A stretch of 64,000 bases of DNA from Coriolopsis trogii (lineage: Eukaryota > Basidiomycota > Agaricomycetes > Polyporales > Polyporaceae): contig JAHYIO010000036.1 in NCBI GenBank assembly GCA_020543525.1, positions 558,001-622,000 on the forward strand, read 5' to 3'. The notes beneath the pieces are model-generated. The model did no database searches. It was not told the origin of the DNA and saw only the letters and a list, made by a program, of their open reading frames with translations. This document shows positions 33,570 through 44,207 of the stretch, piece by piece. The translations under genes were made by a program, and so were the position numbers. Every line of letters begins with the position of its first letter. Position 1 is the stretch's first letter.

Positions 33570-35858
33570 ATGCCTACTCAGCTACTCTCTCGCTCTTCTG
33601 CAACCATCTTGTCGCCATCGAATTTTTTCCTCTCGTTTGGTGGTTTCCTTGTGTGTACTTGCATTGGATGCATGTGAGTCATCTCACGTCGGAATATCAT
33701 CGCTCATGAGACTCATGCGTTCTGCTAGGCTTTCAGGTCTAACGTGGCATCAAACCTATCGGTACTTTCGCCTCTACCCAACAGACGGAAGTGGTCTCAA
33801 GAGTCTAGTGAGTGCTCCCCGTTTCTAATACCTTTCGTGGTAGGCCGAACCTCACCTCACCTGCCCGCAGGTCGTTCTTCTCTTGTAGGTCCTGATCCTC
33901 CATTGCGACTCCAATCTGAACTTTTTATGAAGCCTGATGGACATTATACATACGATAACGAGCATCCACGCATGGTACGTATCCAGAGTTGACATGTATA
34001 TCCACGACCTGATTGCGCTGCGTTGTCTAGCTACTACTACTTGGTTCGTAACTGGGGCCTCCCGTTTTCGCTTCTCGATGGCGTGTGGTATGTGACCCGT
34101 TAGCTACGATGTTATTGTGTAAGCCGGTTCATATACTAAGATACTGATACAGGTCCGTCCGGGTACGTGACTAAGACATTGTGCACAATTTGACGCCGCC
34201 CTCACGGCCGTGATAGGTTGAGATTCTGGAGACAGTATGTCGTGTACACTCACTACCGTACTACTTCTCTGATGGAGCGACGGCAGGCCGTAATGATCTT
34301 GATAGCCCATTGGTAGGTCTATTGGGCCGTCTCGTCTTGATTGACGTCATTGACACACGTCCCTCAGCTTCTATGCCAGGCGACTATATCTCCGTATGTC
34401 ACTCCTCACTGCTCTAGTCTGAGGAATGCACTCCTCAACACACGACATGCCTCTAGTCGGAAATTCGAACATGATTCCCGTTGTGATTATTGTAAGTACC
34501 TATCGCAACTTGTGTCGAGTTAGAACCATCACTGACAGCTCCAAAGATGGTGCTCCTGGTGGTTGAAATGGGTGAGAACTGTTAAGGGTCTAGAACCACT
34601 GACATGGCACCGCGTCTGACCATCACCTGTTCACCTGGCCCAGGATTCTCGATAGGTAGGTGTCAAATCTGAGGCCAAACAATCAAACTCAGACTGACAT
34701 ACATAACAAGCTGCTACGATAGAATCGTACGTACCTTGCTGCCGAAGCCGCGCCCATTCTCAGGCACTGACTCGAGCGTGAAGCTTCCTACAAGTATCAT
34801 TCCCCCGCTTCTACATCTATCAGGTGTGCTGTCTGGCTGCGCAATATTGTGTCTCTATGCTCGCTCACCGTCTCCCGCAGTGGACCATATGGGGAGTTCT
34901 CGGGTCCGCATTGGCAGTTGACGTGTTGGCCACTTCAATTCTCACATGGTATCTTCGGAAGAATCGCACAGGTTTCAACTTGTGAGTTCTCGTGAGATTG
35001 GTATTTGGCTCACTCCCTTATTTCGATGATGCGCACAGCACAAACTCCATAGTCGACGTAATGATGATATACACAATCAATACAGGTATGCTCGATTGAT
35101 GATATACGACGATACGATCACTTATTCAGCTCCGAAGGATTGTCTACCAGGTACACTGCTCTCATGCTCTGCGGAGGTGACGCGCCCACGCTGACTTCAT
35201 GAGGTAGCATCATCACCTTCGCCGCCCTAATTTGTGTGCGTATATCTCCTCTCTACTCTGGGTGCAGGCCGCCTAACCGTGAGCCTCCTGGTTGTTTGTG
35301 ACGCATATAGTCCATTGCTCTCCCACATAGCCTCCTATATGCCGCTCTCACCGTGATTGGAACGAAGAGTATGGTTCCGTCTCCATCTTATGTGAACTCA
35401 TTCACGTTTTCCTGACACTTGTATCACAGTGTATGCGAACTCCCTCTTAGCAGTGTACGTCATGATCATCTCTTGCTTATTGTTCACGTGCGACGAGACG
35501 CTGACCGGTCGTGCTACGCAGGCTGAACTCTAGACGCTCCTTGGTAGACAGAGGTGCGGAGGCTCTGGAGACCGGGTCGTTTGGACTTCAAGTCTTCAAT
35601 CCCCGCAACGTCGGGTCCCCACCAACGCTTGACTATGTCCCGAAGCGCGCACCTGTAAGTCGCTTCGAGTAATCCCGCTCCCCTGCTCGCCGATCGATCA
35701 TATGCTATTCTCGCGGACAGGCAATTACGGCGCAGGATCAGATTATTGACATCGACATCAAGGTCACCAAAGAAACCTTCACCGATTCGGCGATGAAGAG
35801 AGACAGCGCGAGCGTGGGACAGGCCGAAGAAGATCGCGACGGGTCCGAGAGGGCTTAA
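33570..35858 (+). CDS. DUF6534 family integral membrane protein, copy 4
   Basis: Complete family member; function unknown. The ATG at 33570 gives a Ser/Thr-rich leader of about 20 residues, then FGGFLVCTCIGC. It continues LSGLTWHQTYRYFRLYPTDG, IIHTITSIHAC, YYYLVRNW, the microexon SVR, FYARRLYL, MVLLVVEMG, GFSIG, AATIES, WTIWGVLGSALAVDVLATSI, LRKNRTGFNL with TNSIVDV, YTINTG, YANSLLAVLNSRRSLVDRG and ETGSFGLQVFNP. The last exon has a polar tail ending SERA and the TAA at 35856. Each junction keeps phase. Its Cys-rich first helix and its tail motif ETGSFGL link it to copies 1 and 5 rather than to 2 and 3. The canonical RRSRTGFKR here reads RKNRTGFNL. Confidence 0.86.
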
Positions 35859-37152
35859 GGGAATGCGCTTCTGGTCTTGCTCCTTTGGAGATTTACTTTC
35901 GCGAGCGGTTATGTCACTTCATGATAAGAGGGTATCGGAAGAATGAGAACACATGTGTTCACGTATTGAGACAGAGAGGGAAGGTTAGGTTCATCTGAAT
36001 ACTGGTTATCCATCCCTCGTTCACTTAGTTAGACCCATGTCAAAAACCGTCCGAGTAGTTGCGATGGAGCCTCAAGGGACTGTTCGGGCACTTGAGAGAG
36101 CGAGCAACACTCGACTGCGGGAAGGTCGGCGAAGTGCGTATTAATGTAACATCAGGTCTGTTGTTGCACATTCTGATACATCTGTGATGCATGCATCACA
36201 AGGGCGTGGCGGGCCGAGGTACCGGGATAGTATAGTCTCACAGTCCTGCATGGCGGCGGCGTCTCCTCCTTTCTTCCTTTCTCTCGCATCTTTGCTACGT
36301 GTGTCTGCGACCTGTCGAGGAAGCGGGCGCTCAACGTGGGCTGAGTTCTGGCATATCGAGATCCTCACCGAGCTTTGTATCGACAGATCGTTCGACAACC
36401 TGTTCGGAGCGGTCACAAAATGTTCATGGTACTCACTTTCAGTAATGTGTCGCTGTAAAAGAGTTTGCTTCACACACAATGTCGATACGATGATGTGCCA
36501 AGTCCCTCCACCACTCACCGTACCTCAAGTACAGGAATATGGCTCCAGGGAGAACATTGGCAGATCCGTGATCGGGTCCGGCCAATGCTCAGAGCCCTGG
36601 TGCGCAGATAGCACCTCGGAAGCTCCTGTCAAATGAAGGTACGTGGGTCTCACAACCCAGGTAGCATGTCCAAAATTCACCGTGATCCCATGACGATTGC
36701 AGGCTCGCCACGGGCAGCATTGCAATGGAATTGCCTTGAACCTACGGCCACAAGGTACTGGCAGGACACCTACCGCAGCACTAGTCTCGTGGAGCAATAT
36801 TGGTGAGACAGACGGCATCGGCACTCGCATGAGTCCAGATGGTCGTGGTCGGATTTGAAACCGAACACTATTCCAATGGATCCGGACAAAGTTTCCATTG
36901 CGAAGCATGTGACACGTGGGAAGATATGCGAGAATTTCTCACAAGTGCTACACCGCACGTCGTCTCACAGACACTGCTACTACTGTCACAGCGACCTTCA
37001 ATTGAGCAATACTACACAGCTTGACAATTCATAGCTATAATTCGGAACCACCGATACCACGCAGCTCACACTTTGCAAATAAAAGTGTCACAACGAACCC
37101 GAACGGTATGAATCAGCTTCGTATTCATCGAAAGACGGCGTGAAGCTAACCT
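35859..37152. other. Intergenic stretch, nothing recognised
   Basis: ORFs of up to 150 codons at 36140-36640 occur on both strands over the same bases, which suggests chance openness. No family motif, splice pattern or repeat was found. Confidence 0.4.
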
Positions 37153-37378
37153 TAGTACTTCTTCTTATCGCAAGGAATACCCGGAATCGGGACGTTGATG
37201 TTGAGGGGTGCAGGTTTCATCAACGCCGGGACTGCAACAAACCAGCCTACACCATCGTCCTCGTCCCCTTGACGAGCAGTCACATCGCCAATGGCTTTAT
37301 CTGTCAGTGATAGTTGTAGTTAGCGCTACAGAACCCTCAAACTGACATGAAAGTGTTCGTACCGACAGGAGTGGCCAT
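37153..37378 (-). CDS. Small two-exon gene encoding a 54-residue protein
   Basis: Too short to show as a long ORF. Exon 1 (37378-37363) encodes MATPV in a good start context (cactATGGCC). A 62-nt intron with a gtacga donor and a ctgacag acceptor follows, and exon 2 (37300-37153) continues in phase to TAA. The product has an acidic patch (GDEDDG), a short hydrophobic segment (WFVAVPALM), a Pro-rich part (NINVPIPGIP) and ends with Cys followed by Asp-Lys-Lys-Lys-Tyr. There is no signal peptide and no CAAX box, so it is not an ordinary mating pheromone. A TATA-like element lies about 190 bases upstream at 37564-37572. The next two genes upstream on the same strand are UstYa-like. I recognise no family; a precursor-peptide role is only a hypothesis. 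Confidence 0.55.
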
Positions 37379-38264
37379 AGTGACTGAGACAGAGAAGATG
37401 GAGAGTACGGTCAAGTGGTACGCATGATGCACAGGCGCTTTAAGACTGTGAGGCTGATGGGGAGTGAAGAGCCAGGTCTCAAGCTGGCGGTCCGTCCGAG
37501 ATGTTATAGGGTTCCTCGGAGCGGGTCTTAACCGCCCATGAATTCTCGGCACCGCCCCCGGGCGTATATATCAGGTGATGCTGGCCGGTACGTGCGAGAA
37601 TGCTCATGACAGATTGTATACTCAGGCTGCTCATGATATCAACAGGGTCGCGGCAGGATTGTGAGAGGCCATGTTTACGTCCAGGGCTCCCATATGTATG
37701 CCTACGACCGTTGTGCAAGGATCACGATACGGTTTGGGTCGTACGCGGCGGGCTTGCACGACAAAGAGGGTCAATTAGACCGCAAATATTGAACCCAATG
37801 GGTCAATGACTCTGGACGCACAAATGCGGCACGAGGAGTGAGGGATAGGCGAACCGATGCAACTGCCAGTGGACACGCGTTCAGATAGGAGTACGTATTG
37901 GAGACAAGACGAAGTTGCGTGTAGCCAAAGCTGACAACCGCATGGAACGGGCGGGCCTCGCGTGGTATTTGCAAATTCGAGATACACGGTACCTGCGCGT
38001 GTGTACGTATGGCGGTCAGCACGCCAGGAACTCATCTCCGTATGCCATTGTTGTTTGTGGGCCATTGAAGATGATCCAATGAGGTTCAGAACCCACTGGG
38101 ATTCTCAACAGTGCGGTAGGCTCTCATGTCACCATCTGAGTGCCCTAGACTTCAATCTAACCCTCACGGCTTCTTACAGGGAGGTTGTGATCGAACACAT
38201 ACGATGAGGTATTCCGCACCCTCATCGCTTCGTTGTACAAGCACCACAGGTACGTAGTTCCAAC
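37379..38264. other. Spacer between small gene and UstYa-like gene 1
   Basis: Apart from the TATA-like element no feature was recognised; short ORFs only. Confidence 0.35.
37564..37572 (-). promoter_or_regulatory. TATA-like element upstream of the small gene
   Basis: The minus strand reads gatatatacgc, about 190 bases before the ATG at 37378. The spacing is longer than at the DUF6534 genes, so the link is tentative. Confidence 0.35.
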
Positions 38265-38959
38265 CTACTCGTAAGCCACCCTCTCCATCTCTTTCTTCGT
38301 GCCTGCACTGACCACAGCCTCGTGGCTCTCCTTCGCTAGGTCGTACACCTTCGTCCAGTCCCTACATACCCTCGGAATCTCCGCATTGACGCTTCTTCGG
38401 CCAAGTATCGGGATGACCGGCTCGATCGTGGGATCTGCCTCGCACATTATCATCTGTCTGAGGTAGTTGAAGCAGTGGTGCACGTGCTCCGAGGACTGTC
38501 GGATGCTCATCGCGCGCCGAATGCGTGCGAGACAGTGCATCTCGTGAAAGAGTGCGAGCCCAAACAACCGACCGTCAGGCCCAAGCTGCAGGAAGCCACC
38601 GCCTTCTGGGAAGACGGACGACCATTCTGTGTCGGCGTGTTCGGTAAAGATCTGGTAGTGAATGGTGTTCTCGGGAGTGAGTGAGACATCAGGAATGTCG
38701 ACGGGGTAATAATCGGGGTAATCTTCTCCGATATATGCTGCGATATAATTTCAACGTAAGTCGCCATGGTCTCTAGAGCACGTTCCTCACTCACTATGTC
38801 CTCGAGGGGCTTTGTGATAGCTGTTGTTGGGTTGCGAAACGATGCGGACAACCGAATGCCGATCGATAATACCGAGACAAAAATGAGGGTCACGCCTCCG
38901 AAGACGAGTAGGGGAGCTACCCATCGGCGGAGGCGGTGAGGTGCAGGCAAGAGTCCCAT
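38265..38959 (-). CDS. UstYa-like (DUF3328) protein 1
   Basis: Member of the fungal UstYa/DUF3328 family. Characterised members are copper-dependent oxidases that cyclise or halogenate peptides and other natural products. The ATG at 38959 opens a basic N-terminus followed by one membrane span (WVAPLLVFGGVTLIFVSVLS). A short intron follows, with a gtgagg donor directly after the codons for EDIV. The second exon encodes YIGEDYPDYYP, then the two family signatures: HEMHC in the FHEMHCLARIRRAM context, and HVHHC in HHCFNYLRQMIMC. It ends with the usual CRDW element and a charged helix, stop at 38265. Both HxxHC motifs are complete, so it is probably active. About 230 residues, normal for the family. 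It lies 280 bases upstream of its paralogue's stop, on the same strand. Confidence 0.88.
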
Positions 38960-39236
38960 GACGAGAATTTACTGGCTAGAGACGGGCTACGACCACTGAG
39001 TGCTGCGCGCTGACTCTCCAACACTATGCAATGCCTTATAATTATTGACAAGTCGCACCCACACAGAAGCAGGTATCTGGGGCTTCGACCTTGTACAGAC
39101 AACCCTGATCAAACGGAGTCATGAAGCTCCGTAATCCACATGTATCTCTTCATTCCAAGGAACGGCCCACCGCTCATACACGTACATCAAATCACTCATA
39201 TGCACGCCCGAGAAAGAACGCGCTACAAAATTCGAT

Positions 39237-39938
39237 TCAGGGGTACGCATCTTGCGGCCAACGCTCGAAATTCTCCTCTACCTCCTTTCTGATGAGACTC
39301 CAGTCTCGGCATCGATGCTCCAAACCTAATCCGTCAACCTTCAAGCCCTCTTCCCCCGTCCCACGCCCAACCTTCACCGGCTCCAATCGGACGTTCGCAG
39401 CGCACAACAACATCTGTCGAACATAGTTCAGACAGTGCTGTGTGTGCCAACTCTCCCACTCGCTGCTTGGCACGCTGACCACCGCCCGGCGCATCTTGTC
39501 GAGACAGTGCAGCTGGTGGAACATGGAGACGCCAAACAACCTGTTCCTAGGGCCCAAGCGAACAAACCCTCCCGAACCCGCTGGAAAGATGGAGTGCCAT
39601 TCGGCTGTGAGGTTCGGGTGATAGTGCACGGTGTCCTCCACGACAAGCGCTGAATCGCGCGGATGTCTGGAGAGCGGGATCAGGGATGGAGGGTAGTCGG
39701 TTTCGAGAAACGCTGAGGGATCATAGTGGTGTTAGGGGATTTAGTCGGATTGATATGCAGCGGTAGAAGGTGCTGAAGACTGACTGAAGTCGCTCTCCCG
39801 CCACTCCTCTATGTCTGCGTAGGAATCAGCGTAGCGGGCATGTAGATCGAGGTTCACGATAAGCGCAATAGCAATGATTAGCGCGGAAGAGAGGTAGTAC
39901 ACCCAACCACGCCTTGTGGAAGGCAAGGAAGAGGTCAT
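39237..39938 (-). CDS. UstYa-like (DUF3328) protein 2
   Basis: Second family member, tandem with the previous gene. The ATG at 39938 encodes a short basic tail and one membrane span (WVYYLSSALIIAIALIV). One intron with a gtcagt donor follows (acceptor ccctcag near 39717). Exon 2 carries DYPPSLIP, HYHPNLTAEWHSIFP, then HQLHC in FHQLHCLDKMRRAV and HTQHC in QHCLNYVRQMLLC. CRDW and a C-terminal charged helix end at 39237. Both HxxHC motifs are intact. Paired UstYa-like genes are common in ascomycete dikaritin clusters, where two different homologues act together; whether that holds for basidiomycetes is not established. It has a close TATA box (39993-39998). Confidence 0.88.
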
Positions 39939-39992
39939 TGGCGGGAGGCTACGCTCGCAGGGCGACGTACAATTGAGACAAACCTAACTCAC

Positions 39993-39998
39993 TATATA
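39993..39998 (-). promoter_or_regulatory. TATA box of UstYa-like gene 2
   Basis: TATATA about 55 bases upstream of the ATG at 39938, the same spacing as at DUF6534 copy 2. Confidence 0.5.
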
Positions 39999-40011
39999 CG
40001 GGCGTGTAGCT

Positions 40012-40031
40012 CCCAAAAATCACTTTTTGGG
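40012..40031. promoter_or_regulatory. Perfect 8-bp-stem inverted repeat upstream of UstYa-like gene 2
   Basis: cccaaaaa, a four-base spacer, then tttttggg. It lies just upstream of the TATA box of UstYa-like gene 2 and between two divergently transcribed genes. It could be a site for a dimeric regulator or simply a chance palindrome in an AT-rich patch. Confidence 0.35.
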
Positions 40032-40510
40032 CAAAAGTTTTTCATGAGCTTAATCGTCGTTCCATAAGCGCCATGGACGCCCACATTGACCTCTCCAAAC
40101 AGGACGAGCGACGGATGTAATCCACAAAGAGTGCTGGAATACCGCAGCATCCATGCGCGCAGTCTCGGCTTTTGTCAGGTTGCCTATCGCTGCTTCGTTT
40201 CTTCCTCATGCTCACCTGTTGCTTCTGTGGGCGGCGTACGCGCGCACTTCGACCCACGGCACGAAGGCTTGGTTTGAACTCTATGTCGATGAACCGCCCA
40301 TATTCGGAACCTTTGAACTCTCATGCTGATTGCCTGGCGAGGTCTGGCCTGGTGGCATCCGACGTCCCTTATTCATGCCCATCCGGAGTTCCCGGCGTGG
40401 CAACTACTCATATCCAATGGAATTCGAACCCTCCTCATGGAGATGGTGGCCACCGTCCGTCCGGCCTTGGGGACAGCGTACTGGGAAACACGACGGCCCA
40501 CTTCACGCCG

Positions 40511-40518
40511 TATAAAGT
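40511..40518 (+). promoter_or_regulatory. TATA box of membrane protein gene at 40575
   Basis: TATAAAGT lies 64 bases upstream of the ATG at 40575, a good match in sequence and spacing. Confidence 0.5.
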
Positions 40519-40574
40519 ACCGCCCTTCAATACACGCTTGCCAGGTCTGCTCCACGTCCCGAGGCGCAACAACA

Positions 40575-41766
40575 ATGTCCTCCCTCACGGCTACACGCAT
40601 GAGCTATGCGGCTGCCCTGGTCGCATCAGTAACATACGGTCAGTCTTGAAGAATTGCATGGGACGTATGTAGCATGTTAGGCTGCCTCGTAACTCACCAC
40701 TTATCTAGGAAACTATGTTGCAATTGCCGCTCACACGGCTTACAAGCTTATTCTGATCCGTACCCATCGCAAAACAAGAAGGAGGATCCTCCTTACATGG
40801 GTCGCGGTCATGTTCGCGGTTCAGACTATTTACTTCGTTGCTGGATCAAAGTGGAGCGAACTCGAGTTTGTGGAATCTACGGAGAACCCGGGCGCGTTTG
40901 CGAGTCAGCTATCATCGAGGCTATCGGTCTTGAAGAACACGGCGTACACAGTGGCTATATGGCTGGCGGACGGCTTCATCGTGCGCATATGAGCGCCATT
41001 ATGCTAAGGCGATACGCTGACATACCGCAATACAGCTCTACCGCGCTGTTGCTGCGGACAAACGCGTTTTAGTTATTCTGCCTGCCGTGCTATACATAGC
41101 CTCGATTGGTACGTGCTCTGGCCGCTTAAATAGAATGTGGCGTCTTAGACCAGTGCAGCAACTGGGATTGGTCTACTTGAACAGTCTGCCAAGCCCGGAG
41201 CTGTGTTTGGACAGGTCTCCATCATCGACTTCGGAACTCCATTCTGGTCTCTGTCGGTCAGCATGAATGTCATGACCACTATCGTCATTGCAGGGCGTTT
41301 GGTCTATCGCCGTCGCACCTACGTCGACTCCGAGAACAGCAGCAAGCCTGGCACATACGGCCCGGAAGTCGCCATATTTCTGGAGAGCGCGGCTCTGTAC
41401 GCCATATGCTCAATCATATACATTCCCATGTTTGCGAAGAACATTCCCCTTCAATTCCCGTTCTCTGCGCTCCTTGTCTCCGCAGCGGTACGCCAACTAG
41501 TGTTGTCTTTGGCTTGCAGTTCTGACGCTGATATTAACTCTCTCATGTCGCAGAGCATCACGCCACATTTGATCATCCTGCGGATGGTCAGCGGCCAGTC
41601 CGCGCAGCTCGAACCCAGTATGATTCCGCTCCAGAACCGCGGACGAGATATCGAAGACCCCATGGGCCCTCCCAAGGTAAGAAGTCTTAGTCTCGTGCCC
41701 ACGCTGTTAAGCTCACGCACGACATCATAGTCCCTAGACCGTAGTAGCTCAGTCAACAATGATTGA
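40575..41766 (+). CDS. Seven-helix integral membrane protein, paralogue 1
   Basis: Predicted multi-span membrane protein of a type common in Agaricomycetes and usually annotated as hypothetical. The six-exon model is 40575-40638, 40709-40980, 41036-41108, 41159-41487, 41554-41676 and 41731-41766, giving 298 residues with consistent phase. Helices include MSYAAALVASVTYGNYVAIA, LLTWVAVMFAVQTIYFVAG, YTVAIWLADGFI, VLVILPAVLYIASIATGIGL, FWSLSVSMNVMTTIVIAGRL and EVAIFLESAALYAICSIIYI, followed by FPFSALLVSAA and a polar tail. An acceptor at 41752-41753 instead of 41730 would give a different short last exon ending at 41842. It is clearly homologous to 45504-46743 (shared MSYAAA, FVEST, WLAD, LYR/IYR, ATGIGL, GRL, ESAALY). 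Function unknown; a sensor or receptor role has been suggested for such proteins only by topology. Confidence 0.85.
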
Positions 41767-42143
41767 TGGGAGGTTACGAGTGTCGTCTTCAGGTCCTCCG
41801 TCTGGTCAACGTCTGGTACTATTTTCTCCATTGTTTGCCTGATTTATGCCCGATGCTTTTGATTTGCTGTCAGTTATGCTCGCCTCCAACACCGGGTCCC
41901 CGTTGTGAATGCCATGTTTTCGAGGCTGTACCAGTACCAAAGAAGTCCAATACAGCCTCCGGATTACTGAGCGTGATGATATGGACATCGGGTTCTCGCG
42001 GCTACTACACAGGGGAACTGCACCGACTCACACACCATTGTTCTGGTCAAAGTGGCATATCGAGTGAGTACAACTACTTACAGGAATATTTTATACAGGT
42101 TTGAAGGCTACGAAGAGTCTGTACAAAACGGCACCCAGGTACA

Positions 42144-44093
42144 CTACTTCCTCTTCAGAACCAACGACAGGGACGGGACATGGAGGCGGCGCCCCACTCC
42201 CTCCCCCGTGAAGTAGATAGCATTAATAGCGGCGTTGTTCCGGATACCCCAAATGTCCTGTCCGTTCCAGTAAGGATAGCAGCCCATGTGCTTTTTCCCA
42301 TTGTATCCGGGTATACCGGTGTCGATCCTGCGTAACGTGAGTCAACCGAAAGCACTGAGAATTCTGTCCCAATACCGGCATACCTGAACTCGTCTCTTCG
42401 CATGCTCGAACGAAGGGCCAGTCTCTCGGGCGCTCCGAAATTCCTAAGCGCATCTACACCAAGGAGAGTGAAGTTTTCGATGTAGAGGGTGCCTCTCTCG
42501 ATCACAATCCGAGCCGCGGACGGCTTCTCCAAGTTGCTCTCCACATCGACCCAATCTCCGACATAGAGCTCGGTGGACAGATCGTGGAGCGCTTTATCAA
42601 TAGCGGGCTGGAATATTTCAAAGGCGTCGTAGGCAAGCTTGGCGGCGTCGGGGTAGCGACCACCCATGAGAATCACGACGCCGTAGCCAGTCCCAGGGTG
42701 AATCGCAATCGCAGTGTGATATCCAGCCATCGCGCCAACTACTCCACGGGAGATTAGTCTGTATGCGAAGTGACAAAGACGGGAAGACGTACGCTTCCAG
42801 TAGATCTTACGCAGGCGATCATTGGAGTCGCGCGCCTTGATGATCTCCCATATGAAGCCTATCACGGTCCAGTCGTCTTCTTCGAAAGTGTGGACCGTCT
42901 GAAGCCACTTGTTCAGGGCGTATTCCGAAATTTGACTCTTGGGGTGATGGGCGTTCAAAAGCGTCTCTGTGACGGTGATCATGTCGGAGAGTGACGAGAA
43001 CTGCCCTCCAGCTGGATTCATTGCATCGAGAAAGTCTTGATCCTGCACGCAGTATGTGTGAGAACGGCTAGGGCGGAATACACGAATGAATAGAGGAACA
43101 TACTGCAACTTCTGGCCCAACCGACGGCACTACTACAAGATGCTTGTTGGCATCTGTCGTCAGGAAGTGGCTACCGTTCATGCCCATAGGACCGAAGATG
43201 TCTCTCTGGAGCAAATCGGCATACTGAATCGTCGAGGACTCCCCTTGAGTTGAGCTGCTGGCGGCGGCAAGCGCGACTCCTAGCAGACCGGTACCGGTGT
43301 TTGAGTATGCCGGATATGAGGCCGGAGGAGAGGTCAAGTGATGGCGGGCGATGGCGTTGAAAAGAGCCTGATGAGAGGGGAAGGGGTTTCCATTGGTCGG
43401 CGGTGGACCCCCTCCAAACAGATTGTGAGGCCACTCGGAGACCGTCCCCGGTGGCCAATCTCGCCCGAGACCTGACATATGTGTCACGAGCTGCCACAGG
43501 GTCATAGGCGTATCGGCATGTGATGGCACAGGGCGGTGTGAGTCCAAACCGTCAAGACGGTACTTCAAGTCGGGGAGGTATTTCTCCACCGGATCATCCC
43601 TGTCGAAACACACCGTCAGTAAGAGCGGGCTAAGTCTCACATAAGGTACAACTCGCCATGAAATTACACCCTGTCGTTCAAGAATGAGACCCTCCAACGC
43701 CGTGAAGAGCTTGGAGACAGACGCGATGCGGTACATGGAGTGGCTGGTGGTCGGTGGAGAAATAGTGGATTCATTACCTCTCATTACCCCGAAGTTCTTC
43801 TCGTACATGGGCCCATTCGCAGAGACGACCGCCACCGAGAGACTGTCGATGTCTCCCTGCCCAAAGCGGGCTGTAAAGAACTGATCCACAGCATGCGTGG
43901 CCGAGCGAATTGCTGGATGAGAGGGAGAGGGAGGTGTTTCCGAGAAGAGATTGGGCAGGAATGGTCTGCATGACCACCGCTCGGTGTCGTCATGAGTGTG
44001 GCCACTGGTGAATGACGATGGGTGGAGGTAGCCGGAGTAGTATCCTCCAGCAAGTATGGAGATTGCTGCGACAAGTGTGCTTGCGGTCCACAT
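42144..44093 (-). CDS. Beta-lactamase-fold serine hydrolase, membrane-anchored or secreted
   Basis: Serine hydrolase of the class C beta-lactamase / penicillin-binding-protein fold (Pfam beta-lactamase). Relatives include esterases, transesterases and D-peptidases. The five-exon model is 44093-43657, 43599-43104, 43042-42793, 42741-42384 and 42327-42144, giving 574 residues in phase. The start at 44093 places a hydrophobic signal or anchor (STLVAAISILAGGYYSG) at the N-terminus; an in-frame ATG at 44207 would add 38 basic residues. The catalytic SxxK is SVSK in YRIASVSKLFTALEG, and the YxN motif is YSN in PAYSNTGTGLLG. A third-motif candidate is HPGTG in AGYHTAIAIHPGTGYGVV. The C-terminal domain ends with WGIRNN, YFTGEG and HVPSLSLVL. 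Intron 1 uses a GC donor (gcgagt). Its nearness to UstYa-like genes allows, but does not prove, a tailoring role. Confidence 0.88.
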
Positions 44094-44207
44094 TCTGCTA
44101 GTGGTTGGAAGTCGCACTGCAAGCGGGGCAGGTGATGGTCCACACGACAGTCGTGAACGAGACAAGGCGCTAGCCCTGGGGACAACCTTCCTTTTTGTAA
44201 GTAACAT

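Noticed and set aside
37153..37378. Basidiomycete mating pheromone precursor
   Set aside because: The C-terminus is Cys-Asp-Lys-Lys-Lys-Tyr, not a CAAX box, and no STE3-type receptor was recognised nearby.
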